64,000 bases of DNA from a bacterium (lineage in GTDB: Bacteria > Bacillota > Clostridia > Oscillospirales > Oscillospiraceae), in NCBI GenBank assembly GCA_004560375.1, contig SFVC01000004.1, positions 24,506 to 88,505 on the forward strand, written 5' to 3'. Numbering within the stretch: position 1 is the stretch's first letter; every line of letters starts with the position of its first letter. Below the pieces are notes generated by a model, which saw only the letters and a list, made by a program, of their open reading frames with translations, ran no database searches and had not been told where the DNA came from. A program made the translations under genes and the position numbers. This document shows, in pieces, positions 57,001 through 62,706 of the stretch.

Positions 57001-59058
57001 CTGGACAGCACCGGGCAGCACATCATCCCAGAGAGCGAGTACACTGTGGTCTTCCCCACCAACGCCATCGACAAGGGTAGTTACACCGTCACCGTCAAGG
57101 ATAAAACGGGTGGAAACTACAGCTTCACCAATCCCGTGACCGCAACCTTCGAGATTGTGGCATCCAGCCAGGCTCCCCTGTCCATCACCGACAAGCCCGC
57201 CCATGTCTACTACGGCGATACCTTCTATCTCAGTGCCTTGGGCGGCACTGGCAGCGGCGCAATCAAGTGGAGCATCGCAGAGGACAGCATCGCAACCATC
57301 AATGACAGCGGCGCAGTGACCGTAAAGAACATCGGCAGCTTCACCGTGAAGGCCTACCGGGCGGCGTCGGGCGGCTATAGCGATTCCAACACGGACAGCG
57401 TGACCTTTGTGGCCCAGCCCAAGCCCGTGACCCCGGTGGTGACTGCCAAAGACAAGTCCTACAACGGGAACACTGATGCGACTTTGACCGCTTCCATAAG
57501 ACCCAGCGACAAAGTAAATGCTTCGGATGACATCACCCTCACCGTACAAGGCGTGTTCGCGTCGGCTGACGCGGGCGTCGGCAAGCGGGTGGAGTTGACC
57601 GGACACACCGTCGGAGGCAATGACGCGGCCAAGTACACCATCAACTGGCCTGATTACGTCACGGCCACCATCAACCGGGTGGATGCGAAGATCTCCGCCG
57701 TGCCGACGGGCAAGACGCTGACCTACAACGGAGAAGCGCAGGAGCTGGTCAGCGCCGGTACAACGGTCAACGGCATCGGCACCGTCGTGTACAGCCTGAA
57801 TGACCAGAACGCCTATTCCGCCGACATCCCCAAAGCCACCGCTGTGGGCACCTACACCGTCTGGTACAAGGTGGCGGACAGCGTGAACTACAACGGCGTC
57901 CCCGCCGCGTCGGTCACGGCGGAGATTCAAGCGAGTGGGTCTGTGGCGGACACCCCGGACACAGACAACACACCCACCCTGCCCGACAGCGCCTCGCTCC
58001 AGACCACCATCCGGGACGGCACGGCCAACACCGTGCTGAGCTCCGCGGGCGGCAGCCGGCTGGTGCAGGAGGCGGTGGCAAATCAGAGTCAAAACATCGT
58101 GATCCAGCCGGAGATCACCGGCAGCGTCACCAAGACGGCGGTGTCCATCCCGGCCTCCACCGTGAGCCAGATCAACAGCCAGACCGACGCGGCCCTCATC
58201 GTGGCCTCTCCCATCGCCGACGTGACCATCCCCAATGAGGCGCTGGACACCCTGGGCAGCGCGGGCGGCGCCGTGAACGTCGTCACCGAGCAGGTGGACG
58301 GCGCGGTGGCGCTGACGCTCACCGCCGGCGGTAAGACCGTGGACAGCGTGCCCGGTGGCGTGACCCTCACCGTCCCGGCGGAGGACGCCGGACCCGGCAC
58401 CGTAGCGGTGCGGGTCAACCAAGACGGCACCCGGGAGACGATTCAGAAGAGCGTCGTGAAAGACGGCGCGCTGGCCATACCGCTGGACGGCTCCGCCACC
58501 GTGGAGATCGTGGACAACAGCAAGGACTTCGACGACGTGTCGCCCACGGACTGGGAGGCCGACGCGGTGGCCTTCGCCAGCGCCCACGAGCTGTTCGGCG
58601 GCACCAGCGACACCACCTTCAGCCCGGATCAGGAGATGAGCCGGGGTATGCTGGCCACCGTGCTCTACCGCCTGGAGGGCCTGCCCGATCAGGACACGGC
58701 GGTTCTGTTTGAAGACGTGGACAGCGACGCCTGGTACACGGACGGCGTCGTCTGGGCCGCGGAGAACGGCATCGTAAACGGCTACGGAGAGGGGCAGTTC
58801 CGCCCCAACGACAGCATCACCCGGGAGCAGTTCGCGGTCATGCTCTGGCGATATGCGGGAAGCCCCGAAGCCGGCAGCGATCAGGGCCTGGCCTTCACCG
58901 ACGCGGATCAGGCCAGCGGCTATGCCCAGCAGGCCCTGCGCTGGGCTGTGTCCAACGGCATCATCAGCGGCTATCCCAACGGTCAGCTGAACCCCCGCGG
59001 GACGGCCACCCGTGCTCAGGCGGCCCAGATGCTGAAGAACTTCATGGAGAACACCTGA
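45046..59058 (+). CDS. Giant SLH-anchored MBG/YDG repeat adhesin, main part
   Basis: This frame of about 4,670 codons carries the bulk of an exported, wall-bound fibre protein. True homologous sequence begins before its GTG, at AAC-GGA-GGC-AAC (from 45019), joining it to the upstream frame; the fused protein would have about 5,248 residues. It is built of four module types in rotation: a Big-like unit with YYGDTFTLSA and GGSG..VTW; a YDG unit (VTAxVTAxxKxYDG, GTGKTVTL); an MBG unit (LTYNGTAQELVTAG, GTNAGTYTVWYKVQGD.NH); and a YDG-like YDGxxKEPxVTV unit with GNYxV. Nine Big-like and sixteen MBG units are counted. The C-terminus has three SLH domains (FDDVSPTDWEADAVAFASAH, FEDVDSDAWYTDGVVWAAEN, FTDADQASGYAQQALRWAVS) for binding secondary wall polymer. 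A role in adhesion is inferred. Confidence 0.92.
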   Translation: MTVEFKITSKTQDTLSITNKPDTFTYGDKFTLQTSGGSGNGDVTWEITNGKDTIATVDATSGQVTITGHGSVTVKATKSGADPDSGVVNYEDATAVWTFTADKKPVTATVTAEDKDYDGNATATIHAVVKDGDLAFPGDKITITGLTGTFDDENAGVGKTVTVVTTGATITGNHSEHYDVSYSATTVQATIRKAVAEITTAPVPANLIYNGTAQALIATGAVVDPADVPVEYSLSETGTYSTDFPEGTNAGTYTVWYRVQETPNYTGLAPASVNVTIDKKSVNPTITLDQDTFTYDGAPKEPVVTLYEADGATLIPAGEYTVAYSGNVNVGTATVTATAKADGNYTFANAPVTATFTIEKEQAKVLTAPKAAGLPLVFSTYAQELVTAGTASGGTMVYSTDGESGPYSENIPTKTDAGTYNVYYKVQGDSNHSDSDVCAVPVTVTIAPKTVKDPTIELYQDDGTTPLASYTYDGNPKEPNVVVKDGSDIIAATEYNVVYSDNTDAGHGTVNITDKPGGNYTVTGSATFVINKANIVFDPVPTAATLTYNGTAQELLVPGTTTGGTVQYALNSATSTYSDAIPTGVNAGTYNVYYKVTGDKNHNDLPVQGPVAVTIARKQLTDITIELTPNSFAYDGTVHLPMVTVKDGDTVLPVGEYTWKCTDDAANEVTTPTQGGTYTITVSDKTGGNYDLTNAAPKTADFIIGKAAQAELVIEDIPATTFYGDTFTLKATGGSGDGALKWSATGPATMNDGTLTITGVGTVNVTVIKEGNTNYQETSAHWTFTAAPKPVTASIVVDNKDYDGTTAATVASADITADLVTVNGTTDTVTIDPTSITAAFDTPNAGTGKTVTLDTSKVNVAGDAASKYAISYPATVTADITRATTTITSTPAAIPLLTYSGQPQALVTAGQTNVGFLVYSLDGTNFSREIPTGTNARTYNVYYKVDGTADYTGVAANTTPISVTIVPKNITPKIELSETSYKYDGTQKAPKVTLKDGDTVIHENQYTVTWEGTKSQTEADMLRVADTYKATITNVANGNYTFNVTASVEITPAEQAALHITGQPEHVYYGNVITTLGTEGGTGDTKDDTVKWSVTSNGNNATIEESTGKLTITGTGAVTVRAERTVPNYGTVGDNWNFTVEPKPVTAEVSVASKTYDGTTSIAAGDITANVKAADLVGTDTVTLTGLKGTYADPNVGTGKTITLDSTNATADNTDKYAVSYPATVKGDITPKGVNVTVTLSDYDLKTDTSVTPNVSYYEYDGTAKEPKVTVKYTEDSTDKVIPASNYTVEYSNNKNVSTSTEKAAVTVTAKDGGNYTFTAAPVNFEIRSAAAVLTSSPQAKDLTYEKGTEQELVTVGTASGGTVMYKLSTATDSDPNAESGYGTAIPKAENAGTYTVYYKVQGDDNHNDTAPGQVPVTIKPKEITPAITLSTTSYVYDGTAKRPDVTVKDGNDEISGTEYSVSYRDNVNAGTATVTVSDANGGNYIVNGSVTFEITKATPTVTAPTAIDGLQYNGELQDLVTAGVTSEGTVVYSVNGGNYSSAIPTASAEGTYTINWKVQGDANHSDTAPATLSVEIAKNTVNNPTITLSSDQFKYNGSQQKPTITVSDDHSRVIPEHEYTVSITGTNGNVGMVDVDTYTIKITTPATSNYVIADDGTVNNTRTFKIVPADQETISITGTPAQVRYGDAIQLGVSGGTGSGTVTWTVAAKDGSTTITTGISSTGLLTVKDVNTPITVTVTRTKPNYGDVSATWEFTAAKKPVTAEVTVAAKNWDGTTGVDNTAITATVKAADLAFTGDNITITDLTGAYDNTNVGTGKTVTLTGGTVGGTNADKYDVTIPATATASILAVAATVDTEPAANTLTYDASQAQELLDKNNPGRATGGTMAYSLDGNNFTPAIPKAKDAGTYTVYYKAQGDQNHTDSAVDTVNVTIAQQSVTPQIELSPPSGQYDGTVQQPSVTVRDGANNVIPASEYKVTYVTDGSKNWKDRGTYTVKVENITGGNYEIKTATKDFTISTSAQAPLEIVNKPGQVYYGDTFTLSATGGSSNETVTWSSSDENIAHIDDNGFVTIKGTGPATITATKAGGGNYDETKATYPLNAHKKPVTVTVTADDREYKENDVSATIHFTWNGLVGTDKIDTKDLVGTFDTENVGTGKTVTVGPKAGASLPTSDKYDFTIPATTTASITKAVAAAPSVTAVENLEYNRAAQALVKDGDANTLYSASRDGVYSSTVPTGTNAGTYTVWYKAQGDVNHNDSEPQSISVTISPKPLTVDASNVELSGNDLKTDTSGTGKVYYYEYDGTEKTPTVVIKDGSAVIPASEYTVTYSNNKNATTADKKATVTITDKEGSNYVISVTGTVSFEIHSVAAVLTGAPQDRNLTYNGAAQQLVTVGTATGGHIEYALTSAPAGEPATGSDFSATIPTGTNAGTYTVDYQVVGEGSYSDGPTGSVTVTIQPKTVISPKITVTGGPFTYNDDGTAHTPTVTVEDGGTTIDASEYTLSYQNNVNAGIATVIVADNNGGNYTVNGTATFQIGKAAATVGTPPAGKTGLKYNGSAQELITAGSSSDGTMVYSLDKDGEYSAAIPTGKGVDTYTVWYKVQGDGNHEDTEAQPLTVSIAVNDVTNPIIQVTPASVKYTGEKQEPAITVKDDNGLLIDGSEYEVTYKDTTNNNTDLTAVGTYTVTVTGKNTNYSFSKTATFTITQADQTPLTITGTWERVYYGDTIQLGTTGGIDGGTVTWKVTDGSPASIDTNGLLKITGVGSVTVTATSTDGNYKPQTATWNLYADKKPVTAVVTAKAKDYDGTEAATVTATLQDSDFVGTDSFTITLTACTFEDANAGADKKVTVVSTNPTFTPDTGNHENYAISYPNTVTASITKANVDETKVTAPEAVDDLKYTGLPLALVTEGSTPDGTMEYSLDGRTYSASLPTGTNAGNYDVWYRVKGDGNHNDAAPVKLTETNKVTIAPQEVDADKLTIEFTPSGASYDGQEHKPEVIVKDSNGRVIPAAEYTVGYGSTNWKDVGDHTVTITGKTDGNYSITGTPTETFAILPAGQSPLSIVGQPGTVQYGDVFTLSANGGSGTGAVTWESSDSTVAFVNSQNGRVEIKKAGGPVTITVRKAAGGGYAETTATWTFSAEKRPATAIVTARNKPYDGNTTATVDVTWKDGDLLNGDTITLSLTGAFDDANVGTDKIVRITGTAPASDKYAVTFNNTTTASITATQATVSGVQSGPWTYNGSGISLLQGGSATHGTIVYSRNGVDFMETSPTETNAGKYTVYYKARGNTNYADSDVRMVEVTIQPKTVSSPTIDLASDSVEYDGTVKEPDVVRVLDGANVIPAGEYTVSYSNNINVGTTAKVTITDVAGGNYTVSGSRNFAITAGAASLTNAPQPNNRTYDGSAQPLVTAGSAVNGKVVYSLTQGSGYSTSIPVKTDADTYTVWYKVQGENGAADTTEAYVTVTIARKPVTPTILVGGQSPYSVTYTGSAQTPAVTVIVDGKPLTQNVDYTALYSNNINVGTATVTVQSTGGNHQFYVPVTFEITKDKATFTREPLPPLDDLYYTGEPQELVRRGTANNGGIVLYSLDNVAYSTAIPKGTERGAYTVYAKIQASELYAESDVVILDVEIGKNVVTDTPDYDLSATNFPYTGSEVQPTVTLWDDDGYEIDSSEYTLRYSNNIAVGTATIKVTCKRNGNYSFNQFSITFQIVDATQTPLAITGKQDAVYYGDTLSLGASGGGSGTVTWSSSDSNIADIGQTTGVVSIKKSGSVTITATKGSSTDTWTFVANPKPVTATVYAADKVYDGDNTATLTVALSGLLPDDSVSLTASGSFIDEKAGANKNVLITGLNVSDDVRAKYDISYNSTTTASITPKPASVSDTGKPILAGSLTYNGGAQPLLTSGGTAEGGNLMYSLDGQDYRYKIPTGTDADTYTVWYKVEASDENHKDSAPVKLGDVIISADPNTPTVQCNPSSFPYDGTEKTPTIVVLDSTGQHIIPESEYTVVFPTNAIDKGSYTVTVKDKTGGNYSFTNPVTATFEIVASSQAPLSITDKPAHVYYGDTFYLSALGGTGSGAIKWSIAEDSIATINDSGAVTVKNIGSFTVKAYRAASGGYSDSNTDSVTFVAQPKPVTPVVTAKDKSYNGNTDATLTASIRPSDKVNASDDITLTVQGVFASADAGVGKRVELTGHTVGGNDAAKYTINWPDYVTATINRVDAKISAVPTGKTLTYNGEAQELVSAGTTVNGIGTVVYSLNDQNAYSADIPKATAVGTYTVWYKVADSVNYNGVPAASVTAEIQASGSVADTPDTDNTPTLPDSASLQTTIRDGTANTVLSSAGGSRLVQEAVANQSQNIVIQPEITGSVTKTAVSIPASTVSQINSQTDAALIVASPIADVTIPNEALDTLGSAGGAVNVVTEQVDGAVALTLTAGGKTVDSVPGGVTLTVPAEDAGPGTVAVRVNQDGTRETIQKSVVKDGALAIPLDGSATVEIVDNSKDFDDVSPTDWEADAVAFASAHELFGGTSDTTFSPDQEMSRGMLATVLYRLEGLPDQDTAVLFEDVDSDAWYTDGVVWAAENGIVNGYGEGQFRPNDSITREQFAVMLWRYAGSPEAGSDQGLAFTDADQASGYAQQALRWAVSNGIISGYPNGQLNPRGTATRAQAAQMLKNFMENT
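45050..57950. repeat. Coding array of nine diverged supermodules
   Basis: Big-like YGD units begin at about 45.1, 47.2, 48.2, 50.1, 51.1, 53.2, 54.2, 56.2 and 57.2 kb. Between them lie one YDG unit and one to three MBG plus YDG-like pairs. Copies are clearly homologous at protein level but diverged at DNA level, so this is an old array. Spacing alternates between about 1 and 2 kb. Confidence 0.8.
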
Positions 59059-59067
59059 GCCCTGCCA

Positions 59068-59102
59068 AAACCGCCCTGTGCCGAACCGGCACAGGGCGGT
59101 TT
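59068..59102 (+). terminator. Terminator after the giant gene
   Basis: AAACCGCCCTGTGCCG and CGGCACAGGGCGGTTT form a perfect 16-bp stem with a three-base loop, followed by CTCTGTTCTT. Confidence 0.9.
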
Positions 59103-59110
59103 CTCTGTTC

Positions 59111-59227
59111 TTACGCGGTCATGAGGGCGATCTCCTGCTCCGCCTCCCCCCGGGTATCGGCGGAAAAGCAGAACGCGCCGTCCAGGTAGACCTCCACGTG
59201 GCCTCTCACAAATTCGATCTCGTACAT
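59111..59227 (-). CDS. Small uncharacterised protein (38 residues)
   Basis: An ATG at 59227 preceded by AAAGGAG opens a frame for MYEIEFVRGHVEVYLDGAFC and a further 18 residues (FSADTRGEAEQEIALMTA). It reads like a small folded unit: two beta strands with a turn (GHVEVYLDG), then an acidic helix. No signal peptide or membrane helix is present. No family was recognised. The site and protein-like composition make it a credible gene. It sits alone between the giant gene terminator and pnp. Confidence 0.55.
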   Translation of the reverse strand: MYEIEFVRGHVEVYLDGAFCFSADTRGEAEQEIALMTA

Positions 59228-59396
59228 ATGGGACGCTCCTTTCCTTCGGGGGGTGCCCTCCCCTGTGTTCTGAGAACAGGATACCCCATAAGCAGTCCCA
59301 TAAACCGGCATGATATAAAGCAAGGCGGCGTGGCGGCCTTGCTACGGGCAAAATCACAGGGGGCGGCAGCCGCCGCCCCCTGGTTCCAGGTTTTCT

Positions 59397-61547
59397 TTAC
59401 TTTACCATCTCGCCCCGGGCCTTCTTCTCCTCGATCTCCCGGAGGGCGTCCTTGTAGGACAGGTTGACCCGGCCCTTCTCGTCGATGTCGGTGACCTTCA
59501 CCCAGATCATGTCGCCGATGTTGATCACGTCCTCCACCTTGGCCACCCGGTGGTTGGCCAGCTTGGAGATGTGCACCATGCCGTCCTTGCCGGGGGCCAG
59601 CTCCACGAAGGCGCCGAACTGGAGGATGCGAACCACCTTGCCGTAGTACAGCGAGCCCACCTCGGGCACAAACACGATGGTGTCGATCATCTTCTTGGCG
59701 ATCTCGCAGGCCTCGGCGTTGGGGGAGGCGATGTGGATGGTGCCGTCGTCCTCGATGTCGATCTGGGCGCCGGACTCGGCGGTGATCTTCTGGATCACGG
59801 AGCCGCCCTTGCCGATGACCTCCCGGATCTTGTCCGGGTCGATCTTCACGGTGATCATCTTGGGGGCGTACTTGCTCACCTCGGGCCGGGGCTGGGCGAT
59901 GCAGGGCAGCATGATCTCGTCCAGAATGGCGAACCGGGCGTCCCGGGTGATCTCCAGCGCCTCCTTGATGATGGCGTGGGACAGGCCGTCGTTCTTCAGA
60001 TCCATCTGGATGGCGGTGATGCCCTTCTTGGTGCCCGCCACCTTGAAGTCCATCTCGCCGTGGAAGTCCTCCACGCCCTGGATATCAATGAAGGTGGTGA
60101 AGGAGCCGTCGTCGTCCTGGATGAGACCGCAGGAGATGCCGGCCACCGGGGCCTTGATGGGCACGCCGGCGTCCATGAGGGCCAGGGTGGATCCGCAGAT
60201 GGAGCCCTGGGACGTGGAGCCGTTGGAGGAGAGCACCTCGCTCACCACCCGGATGGCATAGGGGAACTCGTCCACCGAGGGGATCACGGGCTCCAGGGCC
60301 CGCTCGGCCAGGGCGCCGTGGCCCTTCTCCCGGCGGTTGACGGAGCGGGCGCCCCGGGCCTCGCCCACGGAGTAGGCGGGGAAGTTGTAGTGGTGCATAT
60401 ACCGCTTCTCGGTCTCCTCCCAGATGGTGTCCAGCTTCTGGGCGGCGGACAGGGTGTTCAGGGTGCACACGCTCAAAACCTGGGTCTGGCCGCGGGTAAA
60501 CAGGCCGGAACCGTGCACCCGGGGCAGCACGCCCACCTCGGCGGCCAGGGGCCGGATCTCGTTTTTGGCGCGGCCGTCCACCCGGTGGCCCTCCAGCAGC
60601 CAGGCCTTGACAATCTTCTTCTGGAACTTGTAGGTGAACTCCTCCAGGTACTTGTCCATGTCGGGGTACTGCTCCAGGTACTTCTCGTGCCAGTGGTCGA
60701 TCATGGCGTTCCAGCGCTGCTCCCGCACATTCTTGTCGTCGGTGTCCATGGCGGCCTTGGCCTCGTCCAGGAAGTTGGCCACGATGTCGTCAAACAGCTC
60801 CTGGTTGAAGTCGGCGTGCTCATATTCGAACTTGGGCTTGCCGATCTCGGCCACGATCTGGTTGATAAAGGCCACCTGCTTCTTGATCTCCTCGTGGGCC
60901 TCCACAATGCCCTCATACATGATCTCGTCGGGGATCTCCTTGGCCCCGGCCTCGATCATCACCACCTTGTCCATGGTGGCCGCCACGGTCACGTCCATCT
61001 GGGAGGTTTTCTTCTGCTCCTGGTCGGGGTTCATGACGATCTTCCCGTCGCAGTACCCCACCTCCATGCAGCCGATGGGGCCGGCCCAGGGGATGTCGGA
61101 GTAGCTCAAACAGGCGGACACGCCGATCATGGCGGTGACCTCGGGGGAGCAGTCGTAGTCCACGCTCATGACGGTGCAGGTCACCACCACGTCGTTACGC
61201 AGGTCGGAGGGGAACAGGGGCCGGATGGGCCGGTCGATGAGGCGGCTGGCCAGCACGGCCGGCAGAGAGGGCTGGCCCTCCCGGCGCATGAAGGATCCGG
61301 GAATGCGGCCCACGGCGTACAGCTTCTCCTCGAAGTCCACGGACAGGGGGAAGAAGTCGATGCCGTCCCGGGGGCGGGCGGAGGCGGTGACCGCCACCAT
61401 CACGGTGGTGTCGCCGTACTTCACCAGGGCGGAGGCGTTGGCCAGCTCCGCCACCTTGCCCACCTCGATGGACAGGGGACGGCCCGCCACGGTGGTCTTG
61501 TACACCTTGTGGTTGACAAACTGCTTGTGCTTAATGACGGTTGACAT
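59397..61547 (-). CDS. pnp: Polynucleotide phosphorylase PNPase
   Basis: PNPase degrades RNA 3'-to-5' with phosphate and is part of the RNA degradosome. The 716-residue protein starts at the ATG at 61547 (AAAGGAG upstream), giving MSTVIKHKQF. It has two RNase PH-like domains (GDTTVMVAVTASARPRDGID, RRGREGQPSLP-like GSFMRREGQPSLPAVLASRL, and GSTSQGSICGSTLALMDAGV), a KH domain (KIREVIGKGGSVIQKITAES) and an S1 domain (GKVVRILQFGAFVELAPGKD). It follows rpsO, the classical arrangement, across a long hairpin. Confidence 0.97.
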   Translation of the reverse strand: MSTVIKHKQFVNHKVYKTTVAGRPLSIEVGKVAELANASALVKYGDTTVMVAVTASARPRDGIDFFPLSVDFEEKLYAVGRIPGSFMRREGQPSLPAVLASRLIDRPIRPLFPSDLRNDVVVTCTVMSVDYDCSPEVTAMIGVSACLSYSDIPWAGPIGCMEVGYCDGKIVMNPDQEQKKTSQMDVTVAATMDKVVMIEAGAKEIPDEIMYEGIVEAHEEIKKQVAFINQIVAEIGKPKFEYEHADFNQELFDDIVANFLDEAKAAMDTDDKNVREQRWNAMIDHWHEKYLEQYPDMDKYLEEFTYKFQKKIVKAWLLEGHRVDGRAKNEIRPLAAEVGVLPRVHGSGLFTRGQTQVLSVCTLNTLSAAQKLDTIWEETEKRYMHHYNFPAYSVGEARGARSVNRREKGHGALAERALEPVIPSVDEFPYAIRVVSEVLSSNGSTSQGSICGSTLALMDAGVPIKAPVAGISCGLIQDDDGSFTTFIDIQGVEDFHGEMDFKVAGTKKGITAIQMDLKNDGLSHAIIKEALEITRDARFAILDEIMLPCIAQPRPEVSKYAPKMITVKIDPDKIREVIGKGGSVIQKITAESGAQIDIEDDGTIHIASPNAEACEIAKKMIDTIVFVPEVGSLYYGKVVRILQFGAFVELAPGKDGMVHISKLANHRVAKVEDVINIGDMIWVKVTDIDEKGRVNLSYKDALREIEEKKARGEMVK

Positions 61548-61588
61548 TGGGTGATTGCTCCTTTCGTATTTTAAAATTTCCCGGGGAG

Positions 61589-61669
61589 CCACCCTTTAGC
61601 ACTTGAACACAGGCCCAGCCTATTGGCAAGACCCATGTTCAACTGCTAAAAGCATAGCTCCAAGGGTGG
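61589..61669 (-). promoter_or_regulatory. Long imperfect hairpin between rpsO and pnp
   Basis: Nested complementary blocks CCACCCTT (61589) with AAGGGTGG (61662), and TTTAGCA (61595) plus TTGAACA (61603) with TGTTCAA (61636) plus TGCTAAA (61644), form an extended stem in the intercistronic RNA. In other bacteria PNPase controls itself through RNase III cleavage of such a stem in the pnp leader; that role is inferred here. Confidence 0.6.
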
Positions 61670-61681
61670 AGTATGCGGGGA

Positions 61682-61710
61682 AGGGGTGGTGCGGTTTTCG
61701 CACCACCCCT
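61682..61710 (-). terminator. Leaky terminator after rpsO
   Basis: A perfect 12-bp stem (AGGGGTGGTGCG/CGCACCACCCCT, five-base loop) is followed on the minus strand by TCCCCGC and not by a T-run. It probably lets part of transcription through to pnp. Confidence 0.6.
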
Positions 61711-61720
61711 CTTGTTTGGC

Positions 61721-61987
61721 TTACTTACGGATGCCCAGCTTGGCGATGACGGCGCGGTAGCGCTCGATGTCCTTCTTGGCCAGGTAGTCCAGCAGCTTGC
61801 GGCGCTTACCGATCATCTTGTACAGGCCGCGGCGGCTGTGGTTGTCGTGGATGTGCACCCGCAGGTGCTCGGTGAGCTCCTGGATGCGGGCGGTGAGAAT
61901 GGCGATCTGCACCTCGGGGGAGCCGGTGTCGGTCTCGTGGGTGCGGTTGGCCTCGATGACGGAGGTCTTCTGATCTTTGCGGATCAT
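61721..61987 (-). CDS. rpsO: 30S ribosomal protein S15
   Basis: S15 binds 16S rRNA early in assembly of the small-subunit platform. The 88-residue protein is the usual length: [60 protein letters not shown] and [20 protein letters not shown], all conserved. The ATG follows AAAGGTGG. Its leader of about 115 nt contains GC-rich stems near 62050-62095 and may be the S15 autoregulatory site known in other bacteria. Confidence 0.98.
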   Translation of the reverse strand: MIRKDQKTSVIEANRTHETDTGSPEVQIAILTARIQELTEHLRVHIHDNHSRRGLYKMIGKRRKLLDYLAKKDIERYRAVIAKLGIRK

Positions 61988-62109
61988 GGGGGTTCCACCT
62001 TTCTGTTTTGATTGCCCTGCCGCTGGGTCATGGGTGGGTGAAATGCCGCGGTTCGCGGCGTTGTCCCAGGACTAAGCCGGCGGGCGCCCACTGCGGGGCG
62101 TACTTTGGA

Positions 62110-62138
62110 AGCATATCATATTTATTCCCATTTGTAAA
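62110..62138 (-). promoter_or_regulatory. Promoter of rpsO-pnp
   Basis: TTTACA (62138-62133) and TATGCT (62115-62110) on the minus strand are spaced by 17 nt in an AT-rich pocket. Confidence 0.75.
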
Positions 62139-62182
62139 GCGGAAATTACCCGGTTCGCCTGTTTTCTTGCAGAATTTATAAA

Positions 62183-62206
62183 AGCGGGCCGGTTTCCCGG
62201 CCCGCT
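62183..62206 (-). terminator. Terminator after the small membrane-protein gene
   Basis: AGCGGGCCGG and CCGGCCCGCT form a perfect 10-bp stem. On the minus strand it is followed by TTTATAAATTC. Confidence 0.85.
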
Positions 62207-62234
62207 CTCCATTTTTAATTCCGTTTTCCCGCGC

Positions 62235-62594
62235 TCAAAGGGCCAGTACCCGCAGGATCATCACCAGCGTCAGCCCCAGCACGGACAGCGTGGCCGCCAG
62301 CTCTCCCAGGGCCAGGGCCGCCTGGTGCTTCTCCCGGGGGCGGCGGTGCAGCTCCCGGCCCTCGTAGGAGGCCAAACCGCTCTCCTGCTCCTGGCCGGCG
62401 TCCTCCAGTCCGTCCAGCTCCACCAGGTTCTCCGCCTTCCACGCGGTGAGATCCACCACCCGGCCCGCCGGGGCCGTTGCCCCCAGCCAGCTGCGGGATA
62501 CTCCACCCTCGCCGCCGGATACCCGCTCCAGGTGCCGCCCCGCGGCCTCGTTTTGCCACAGGCTCTCATCGGTCAGGTAGATGGTTTTTTTCAT
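62235..62594 (-). CDS. Uncharacterised small protein with C-terminal membrane helix
   Basis: From the ATG at 62594 (GAGGAGG upstream) the product has 119 residues, starting MKKTIYLTDESLWQNEAAGR. A mostly charged soluble part (with ENLVELDGLEDAGQEQESGL) leads to one C-terminal helix, ALGELAATLSVLGLTLVMIL, ending RVLAL. This is a tail-anchored layout without a signal peptide. No family was recognised. A terminator follows. The IS3 element has inserted about 90 nt upstream and may have altered its promoter. Confidence 0.65.
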   Translation of the reverse strand: MKKTIYLTDESLWQNEAAGRHLERVSGGEGGVSRSWLGATAPAGRVVDLTAWKAENLVELDGLEDAGQEQESGLASYEGRELHRRPREKHQAALALGELAATLSVLGLTLVMILRVLAL

Positions 62595-62706
62595 TGCAAA
62601 AGCCTCCTCGTTCTGTTTGGCCTTAGCATACCGCGCTTTCTGTCCCATATTCCGGGATGTTTTGTGACACGCCCCCTGTCAAGTAGACATTTTTTGAGGA
62701 CACCTG

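Noticed and set aside
59550..61544. A 664-codon plus-strand frame opposite pnp
   Set aside because: Low-complexity His/Leu/Gly/Val sequence, the exact antisense of a conserved gene.
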